Shown one piece after another: positions 59,212 to 64,000 of a stretch of DNA of 64,000 nucleotides. Positions within the stretch are counted from its first letter, which is position 1. Every line of letters starts with the position of its first letter. The notes below the pieces were generated by a model that saw only the letters and a program-made list of their open reading frames with translations, searched no databases and was not told the origin of the DNA. A program made the translations under genes and the position numbers. The stretch comes from Pseudomonas gessardii (GTDB lineage Bacteria > Pseudomonadota > Gammaproteobacteria > Pseudomonadales > Pseudomonadaceae): contig NZ_MNPU01000010.1 of NCBI RefSeq assembly GCF_001983165.1, positions 1 to 64,000 of the forward strand, in the 5' to 3' direction.

Positions 59212-59973
59212 ATGAACCGTAAAGTCGCCTTGATTACCGGTGCCGCCAGCGGCATCGGCCAAGCCCTCGCCGTGGCCTATGCCCGCGCCGGCGTGGCGGT
59301 GGTGGGCGGGTACTACCCGGCCGATCCCCATGACCCGCAAGCCACCGTGGGCCTGGTGCAAGCGGCCGCTGGCGAATGCCTGATGTTGCCGCTGGACGTG
59401 GGGGATAGCGCCTCGGTGGATAACCTGGCGGCGCAGGCCACCCAGCATTTTGGCCGCCTCGACTACGCCGTGGCCAACGCCGGCCTGTTGCGCCGCGCGC
59501 CCTTGCTGGAGATGACCGACGCGCTGTGGGACGAGATGCTCAACGTCGACCTGACCGGGGTGATGCGCACCTTCCGCGCGGCAACCGGGCAGATGAAAGA
59601 GGGCGGGGCGCTGGTGGCGATCTCGTCGATTGCCGGTGGCGTGTACGGGTGGCAGGAGCACGCCCATTACGCCGCGGCCAAGGCTGGCGTACCGGGCTTG
59701 TGCCGCTCGCTGGCGGTGGAACTGGCGCCGTTGGGGATCCGCTGCAACGCGGTGATCCCGGGGTTGATCGAGACACCGCAGTCGCTGGACGCCAAGAACT
59801 CCCTCGGCCCCGAAGGCCTGGCAAAAGCCGCGCGGGCGATCCCGTTGGGCCGGGTCGGGCGGGCGGATGAAGTGGCGTCGCTGGTGCAGTTCTTGACCAG
59901 TGAGGCGTCCAGCTACCTGACCGGGCAGAGCATCGTGATTGATGGTGGCCTGACCGTGCGCTGGCCCGACTGA
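59212..59973 (+). CDS. Short-chain dehydrogenase/reductase 1
   Basis: 253 aa; AAGGAGTG precedes the ATG. The classical SDR features are [12 protein letters not shown] (cofactor loop), VANAG, the Ser of ISSIAGG, Y-x3-K as HYAAAKAG, and C-terminal [14 protein letters not shown]. The [10 protein letters not shown] loop after the second strand lacks the acidic residue typical of NAD specificity, so the cofactor is uncertain. Likely oxidises or reduces a hydroxy/keto intermediate of the pathway. Third gene of the cluster. Confidence 0.87.
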   Translation: MNRKVALITGAASGIGQALAVAYARAGVAVVGGYYPADPHDPQATVGLVQAAAGECLMLPLDVGDSASVDNLAAQATQHFGRLDYAVANAGLLRRAPLLEMTDALWDEMLNVDLTGVMRTFRAATGQMKEGGALVAISSIAGGVYGWQEHAHYAAAKAGVPGLCRSLAVELAPLGIRCNAVIPGLIETPQSLDAKNSLGPEGLAKAARAIPLGRVGRADEVASLVQFLTSEASSYLTGQSIVIDGGLTVRWPD

Positions 59974-60010
59974 CCCCCCTTGAACCCTAAGCAGTCCAAA
60001 TGTGGGAGCA

Positions 60011-60069
60011 GGCTTGGCCTAATACCGATCAGTTAAGCGAACGCAATGCTCAAAGCCGCGTAGATCAAA
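60011..60069. repeat. Extended REP-flank repeat, copy B
   Basis: TCAGTTAAGCGAACGCAATG then CTCAAAGC-C-GCG-T-AGATCAAA precedes a REPIN, matching the block at 13791-13851 with only a few differences. The match starts even earlier, with GGCTTG(G)CCTAAT. It lies between the two SDR genes. Confidence 0.75.
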
Positions 60070-60158
60070 TGTGGGAGCGGGCTTGCCCGCGATAGCGGTA
60101 TGTCAGTGACAGATTTGCTGGCTGACACGCCGCTATCGCGGGCAAGCCCGCTCCCACA
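60070..60158. repeat. REPIN between the two SDR genes
   Basis: Arms TGTGGGAGCGGGCTTGCCCG and the complementary CGGGCAAGCCCGCTCCCACA extend into GCGATAGCGG and mirror. An internal dyad TGTCAGTGACA occupies the loop. Because it interrupts the otherwise closely spaced cluster it may influence differential expression of the second half. Confidence 0.87.
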
Positions 60159-60194
60159 GGGAAGCTCACCCGTCTCAACAACAGGAGAATCTGC

Positions 60195-60944
60195 ATGCCT
60201 CAACTCAGCAACCGCCGCGCCGTGATCACCGGCGCCGGCAGCGGCATAGGCGCTGCCATCGCCCGCGCCTATGCCGTCGAAGGCGCCCGCCTGCTGCTGG
60301 CCGACCGCGATGCCGCGAGCCTGGCCGAAACCGCCATCACCTGCCGCAACCTCGGCGCCGAGGTATTTGAATGCCTGGCCGATGTCGGCAGCGTCGACGG
60401 TGCCCAGGCCAGTGTCGATGCCTGCGTCGCGCATTGGGGCGGCATCGATATCCTGGTCAACAACGCCGGCATGCTGACCCAGGCGCGCTGTGTCGACCTG
60501 TCCATCGAGCAGTGGAACGATATGCTGCGCGTGGATCTGACCAGTGTGTTTATCGCCAGCCAGCGCGCCTTGCCCCATATGCTCGCCCAGCGCTGGGGGC
60601 GGATTATCAATATCGCCTCGCAACTGGGGATCAAGGGCGGCGCCGAACTCACCCATTACGCGGCGGCCAAGGCCGGGGTGATGGGTTTTACCAAGTCCCT
60701 GGCCCTGGAAGTGGCCAAGGACAATGTGCTGGTCAACGCCATCGCCCCCGGCCCCATCGAGACGCCCCTGGTGAGCGGCATCAGCGACACCTGGAAGCGC
60801 GCCAAGGCCGCCGAGCTGCCCCTGGGGCGGTTCGGCCTGGCCGCTGAAGTGGCGCCCACGGCGGTGCTGCTGGCCAGCGAACCGGGCGGCAACCTGTTTG
60901 TCGGCCAGACGCTGGGGCCGAACGCTGGCGATGTCATGCCATGA
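60195..60944 (+). CDS. Short-chain dehydrogenase/reductase 2
   Basis: 249 aa; GGAGAATCTGC precedes ATG 60195. SDR motifs are TGAGSGIGAAIARAY, then LLLADRD with the Asp that suggests NAD over NADP, ILVNNAGML, NIASQLG with the catalytic Ser, [12 protein letters not shown] (Tyr/Lys) and NAIAPGPIETPL. Paired SDRs in one cluster suggest two successive or alternative redox steps. Followed 13 bases later by the small MCGLCG gene. Confidence 0.88.
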   Translation: MPQLSNRRAVITGAGSGIGAAIARAYAVEGARLLLADRDAASLAETAITCRNLGAEVFECLADVGSVDGAQASVDACVAHWGGIDILVNNAGMLTQARCVDLSIEQWNDMLRVDLTSVFIASQRALPHMLAQRWGRIINIASQLGIKGGAELTHYAAAKAGVMGFTKSLALEVAKDNVLVNAIAPGPIETPLVSGISDTWKRAKAAELPLGRFGLAAEVAPTAVLLASEPGGNLFVGQTLGPNAGDVMP

Positions 60945-60957
60945 CCGGGGCCTGACC

Positions 60958-61266
60958 ATGTGCGGACTCTGCGGACTGCTGGGCGAAGACCTGCACTGGA
61001 GCGATCCTTTGGGCGACGAACTGCCCCGGCGCCGCGAACGCCTGCGCCGGATTGCCGCGATCAACCAGGTGCTGGCGGTGTTCCGGCTCAAGGTCGAAGA
61101 CTTCCAGGGCGCGTCCTACCTGCTGCTTGGCGCCACCGGCAAGCAGGAATTGGCCAGTGGTCTGGACGCGTTGTGGCGCGCGGCAGAAGGCATGCTCGGC
61201 CGCCCACTGGACCCCCTCGATCCCAAACTGCTCGATCACCTGGAAGCTACCCCGCAACGCCTTTAA
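60958..61266 (+). CDS. Small MCGLCG-type protein linked to COG0523 GTPase
   Basis: 102 aa; I cannot name the family. It begins MCGLCGLLGEDLHWSD, recalling the Cys2 of class II glutamine amidotransferases (MCGIxG), but the rest is short, helical and lacks the amidotransferase body. Cys2 and Cys5 form CxxC and could bind metal. Other stretches are RRRERLRRIAAINQVLAVFRL and FQGASYLLLGATGKQEL. Direct linkage to the COG0523 GTPase downstream suggests a metal-handling partner, which is inference only. No signal peptide. Confidence 0.75.
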   Translation: MCGLCGLLGEDLHWSDPLGDELPRRRERLRRIAAINQVLAVFRLKVEDFQGASYLLLGATGKQELASGLDALWRAAEGMLGRPLDPLDPKLLDHLEATPQRL

Positions 61267-61273
61267 ATATGGG

Positions 61274-61320
61274 TGCCGTTCAGAATACTCAAAGCAGCGA
61301 AGATCAAATGTGGGAGCGGG
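61274..61320. repeat. Truncated extended REP-flank repeat, copy C
   Basis: TGCCGTTCAG followed by CTCAAAGCAGCGAAGATCAA and then ATGTGGGAGCGGG are collinear with copy A but lack its 16-base TTAAGCGAACGCAATG segment, replaced by AATA. The element stops at GCGGG, where the next bases complete GGGAGG, the ribosome-binding site of the COG0523 gene. Confidence 0.7.
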
Positions 61321-61330
61321 AGGTATAAAT

Positions 61331-62311
61331 ATGAGCATCGCACTGAATGTCATCACCGGCTTCCTCGGCAGTGGCAAGACCACCTTGCTCAAGCGCCTGC
61401 TACAAGGCGAAAGCCTCGGCGAGACTGCGCTGCTGATCAATGAGTTCGGCGATGTCGGCATCGATCACCTGCTGGTCGAAGCCGTCGCGCCCGACACCGT
61501 GCTGCTGCCCAGCGGCTGTATCTGCTGTTCCATTCGCGGCGAGTTGAAAGACGCGCTGCTGGGCCTGCTGCAACGCCGCGAGCGCGGGGAAATCCCGGCG
61601 TTCAAACGGGTGATCCTGGAAACCACCGGCCTCGCCGACCCGGCGCCGATCCTAGCCACCTTGAACAACGACGTGCAACTGCGCGGGCGCTTTCATATCG
61701 GCCTGGTGGTGACCCTGGTCGATGCTAGCCACGCCGCCCTGCAAGAGCGCCTGCACCCGGAATGGCTGGCCCAGGTGGCGGCGGCCGATCGCCTGCTGCT
61801 GAGCAAGATCGATCGGGTGGATAACTGCGATGGCCTGCGCCAGCACCTGGCCGCGCTGAACGCCGGCACGCCGATCCTGAATGCCTGCGAGGTGCATAGC
61901 GGCGATCAACTGCTGCTGGGCGAGGGCCTGCGCAGCGCGACGCCGGCCGTGGAAGTCGGGCGCTGGCGGCTGCATCAGGCGTCTTCCACGCCCTCTACCC
62001 ACGGTGCGGCGCAGGTGTGTTGCCTGACCTTCGACCAACCCCTGGACTGGGTGGGCTTCGGGGTCTGGTTGTCGATGCTGTTAAGATGCCATGGCGAACG
62101 CATTCTTCGCGTCAAAGGACTGCTCAACGTGAACGCAAGCTCGGCCCCCATCGTCATTCATGGCGTGCAGCATTGCCTGCATGCCCCGGTTCATTTGCCT
62201 GCATGGCCGGGCACGGAGCGCCAGTCGCGCCTGGTGTTTATCCTGCGCGGCCTGGACCCGGCGTTGTTGCGCCGTTCCTTTGAGGTGTTCTCCCGGCGGT
62301 TGGCAGCATGA
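61331..62311 (+). CDS. COG0523 (CobW/P47K-type) metallochaperone GTPase
   Basis: 326 aa from ATG 61331 behind GGGAGG. Motifs are Walker A G10-FLGSGKT17, the metal-binding GCICC (C63, C65, C66), EFGDVGID, ETTGLADPAP and SKIDRVDN (NKxD-like). The CobW C-terminal domain covers about 210-320. COG0523 GTPases deliver metals such as Zn or Co to enzymes. Here the imidase-like protein, which needs an active-site metal, is the natural client. The stop overlaps the next gene (ATGA), so they are co-translated. The role is inferred from context. Confidence 0.9.
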   Translation: MSIALNVITGFLGSGKTTLLKRLLQGESLGETALLINEFGDVGIDHLLVEAVAPDTVLLPSGCICCSIRGELKDALLGLLQRRERGEIPAFKRVILETTGLADPAPILATLNNDVQLRGRFHIGLVVTLVDASHAALQERLHPEWLAQVAAADRLLLSKIDRVDNCDGLRQHLAALNAGTPILNACEVHSGDQLLLGEGLRSATPAVEVGRWRLHQASSTPSTHGAAQVCCLTFDQPLDWVGFGVWLSMLLRCHGERILRVKGLLNVNASSAPIVIHGVQHCLHAPVHLPAWPGTERQSRLVFILRGLDPALLRRSFEVFSRRLAA

Positions 62312-63483
62312 TTACCCTACGTGTCCTCGGTACTTCAGTGACCCTGCTCGAAGCGTTGCGCGTGCGCGCCGAACAGGAGCTGGGCATCCGCCTGGTGTAC
62401 CAGGTGCACGATGTAGCACAGGCGCAGCGCATTGCGGTGATGCAGCCCGACAGCTACGACCTCTACGACCAGTGGTTTCACAACGTCGATTTTGTATGGC
62501 CGGCGCGGGCGATCCAGCCCATCGACACCCGGCGCATTGCCCTGTGGCACGAGATCAACGACCTGCCCAAGCGCGGGCGCCTGAGTGCCAATGACCGCCT
62601 GGGCAGCGGCAGCGTGCCCAGCGAGCGCCTGTTCGTGCAGCACGACGGCAGCCTCGGCAGCGCCGTTACCGAGCGCATCAGCATGCTGCCCCTGACCCAC
62701 AACGCCGACAGCTTTGCCTACCGCCCCGAGCGTTTGCCCGAAGGCTTTTGCCGCCGCAACGAAAGCTGGGGCTGGCTGCTGGACCCGGCCTGGCGTGCAC
62801 GCACCGCGTTGCAAAGCGATGCGGCCATCGGCGCCCTGGATGCCGCGTTGGCGGTGCAGGGGGCGGGGCTGGCCCACTTCAACGACATCGGCAATATGAG
62901 CATCGAAGAGATCGATGTGCTGGCTGAGATCCTGGTGCGCAAGCAGAAGGAAGGGCATTTCGCCGCGTTCTGGTCCGACGATGAAGAAGCGGCGCACTTG
63001 ATGCTCAGCCCCAGCATCGATATCCAGAGCCTGTGGTCGCCGACCTTGATGCGCCTGCATCGGGCCGGGGTCAAATACCGCCTGGCGGTGCCCCGCGAAG
63101 GCTACCGCGCCTGGTTCGGCGGCCTGTCGCTGTCGCGTCACGCCAAAGGTCCGGTGCTGGACGCCGCCTACGCCTACCTCAACTGGTGGTTGTCGGGTTG
63201 GCCCGGCGCGGTGATGGCCCGCCAGGGTTACTACATCGGCAACCCGGCGCGCAGCCGTGACCACCTGAGCCGTGCCGAGTGGGACTACTGGTACGCCGGC
63301 CTGCCCGCCCGCGAAGAGCTGCCGGGCAGCGATGGCCTGCCGCTGATCGAGGTCGGCGAGGTGCGCGATGGCGGCTCCTATGAGCAGCGCATGGGGCATA
63401 TCGCCGTGTGGAACTCGGTGATGGACGAGCACAACTACCTGGTGCGCCGCTGGGGCGATTTTATGCGGGCCCGCGCCGTGTAG
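62308..63483 (+). CDS. PotD-like substrate-binding-fold protein without signal peptide
   Basis: 391 aa; the start overlaps the GTPase gene by ATGA. The sequence begins directly with MITLRVLGTSVTLLEALRVRAEQELG, a mature-like first strand of a periplasmic solute-binding protein (spermidine/putrescine or iron type). No signal peptide or twin-arginine motif is visible. Solute-binding features are MLPLTHNADSFAYRP, LNWWLSGWPGAVMARQGYY and repeated Trp/Tyr-rich patches. Export is therefore unclear, and it may be cytosolic. No ABC permease or ATPase genes lie nearby in the window. Last complete gene of the cluster. Confidence 0.8.
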   Translation: MITLRVLGTSVTLLEALRVRAEQELGIRLVYQVHDVAQAQRIAVMQPDSYDLYDQWFHNVDFVWPARAIQPIDTRRIALWHEINDLPKRGRLSANDRLGSGSVPSERLFVQHDGSLGSAVTERISMLPLTHNADSFAYRPERLPEGFCRRNESWGWLLDPAWRARTALQSDAAIGALDAALAVQGAGLAHFNDIGNMSIEEIDVLAEILVRKQKEGHFAAFWSDDEEAAHLMLSPSIDIQSLWSPTLMRLHRAGVKYRLAVPREGYRAWFGGLSLSRHAKGPVLDAAYAYLNWWLSGWPGAVMARQGYYIGNPARSRDHLSRAEWDYWYAGLPAREELPGSDGLPLIEVGEVRDGGSYEQRMGHIAVWNSVMDEHNYLVRRWGDFMRARAV

Positions 63484-63685
63484 CCGGTGATTTGTCGTCA
63501 AAATAATGTCAGCCCACCGCCCGTATTTATTAGGTTTACTTCTGCCCTGCGACGGCTAATCTGGGTTTTCCAAATGTTCTGAATGAACGGGCATTTATTT
63601 GACGCCGGGCCTGCAGTCGCGAGGGATGCGTATGACAAAAGGACGCTTGAGCTGGGGCGCGGGCACGCTACCAGGAGGCAAGCGG

Positions 63686-64000
63686 ATGAAATGGCGCCAC
63701 GCCTTCCAGGCGCGGCTGGCCGGGGTGTTGGCGTTATTGCTGCTGGTGGTGGTAGGCGCGGTGTACTTTGCCGTGAAAGTGGCCACTACCCATGCCGTGG
63801 AGAATCAGGCCCAGGTGCAACTGGAGACCGGCAGCCGAGTGTTCGAGCGGTTGCTGGACTTGCGCGGGCGGCGCCTGCAATACGGCCTGGACTGGCTGAC
63901 GGTGGATGCGCAGTTTCGCCGGGCAGTCGCCGCGGGCGAGCCGGCACAGATCCTTGCCGCCCTGCGCCATCATGGCAGCGGGATCCGTGCCAGCGAGGTG
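63686..64000 (+). CDS. Membrane sensor protein, 5' part only (runs off the window)
   Basis: 105 codons are visible. AGGAGG (63672-63677) precedes ATG 63686. MKWRHAFQARLAGVLALLLLVVVG is an N-terminal uncleaved signal-anchor, followed by an extracytoplasmic helix (VATTHAVENQAQVQLETGSRVFERLL). The pattern, one anchor then a periplasmic region with VFERLLDLRGRRLQ, recalls the sensory domains of diguanylate-cyclase/phosphodiesterase or chemoreceptor proteins. Output domains lie outside the window, so the class cannot be fixed. Confidence 0.65.
   Translation, partial: MKWRHAFQARLAGVLALLLLVVVGAVYFAVKVATTHAVENQAQVQLETGSRVFERLLDLRGRRLQYGLDWLTVDAQFRRAVAAGEPAQILAALRHHGSGIRASEV

Noticed and set aside
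60958..61266. Class II glutamine amidotransferase
   Set aside because: Only the MCGLCG N-terminus is similar; length and the rest of the sequence do not fit an amidotransferase domain.

Overview
The window reads as chromosome of a Pseudomonas of the P. fluorescens group. The evidence is the GC-rich core genes, recognisable Pseudomonas gene orders (yejK/hupB; valS-holC-pepA divergent from lptFG; lepA-lepB-rnc-era-recO-pdxJ; cmoBA; icp and an AsrA-type Lon) and many REP/REPIN elements with TGTGGGAGC termini in intergenic gaps. I saw no rRNA, tRNA, CRISPR array, prophage or complete insertion sequence. All assignments come from reading the sequence without database searches.

Layout. 0-5.5 kb: yaaA, a secreted NodB-like deacetylase with a degenerate metal site, a PIN-PhoH ATPase and moaCDE. 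5.5-12.6 kb: an AT-rich accessory module with a tandemly duplicated protein of unknown function (652 aa) followed by a 1624-aa RHS/YD-repeat protein with a variable, membrane-like C-terminal region. 12.6-18.4 kb: an FAD amine oxidase, the DEAD-box helicase RhlB, an esterase, and a GntR regulator overlapping a CynX-type MFS exporter gene. 18.4-26.1 kb: a minus-strand chaperone-usher fimbrial operon built on six DUF1120 domains (four small subunits, chaperone, usher, two-domain tip-adhesin candidate, one more subunit). 26.5-28.2 kb: two response-regulator genes (REC-HPt and REC-LuxR) without a sensor kinase, divergent from the fimbriae and plausibly their regulators.

28-55 kb is mostly housekeeping: SnoaL-like protein, GIY-YIG protein, GST, glutaredoxin, YejK, HU, RlmF, ValS, HolC, PepA, LptF/LptG, LepA, signal peptidase I, RNase III, Era, RecO, PdxJ, a Tat-exported multicopper oxidase, TadA, CmoA/CmoB, a YhhN protein, the cysteine-peptidase inhibitor Icp and a Lon protease.

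55.5-63.5 kb is an accessory catabolic-looking cluster. A GntR regulator with two winged-helix domains faces a gene for a cyclic-imide-hydrolase/HP0310-like deacetylase-fold enzyme. It is followed by an MFS transporter, two short-chain dehydrogenases, a 102-aa protein beginning MCGLCG, a COG0523 (CobW-type) metallochaperone GTPase and a PotD-like binding protein without a signal peptide. The intergenic region carries a well-spaced sigma-54-type promoter whose predicted start falls in a perfect 14-bp palindrome. This cluster and the duplicated-protein/RHS pair are the best candidates for undescribed biology here. The window ends inside a membrane sensor gene.
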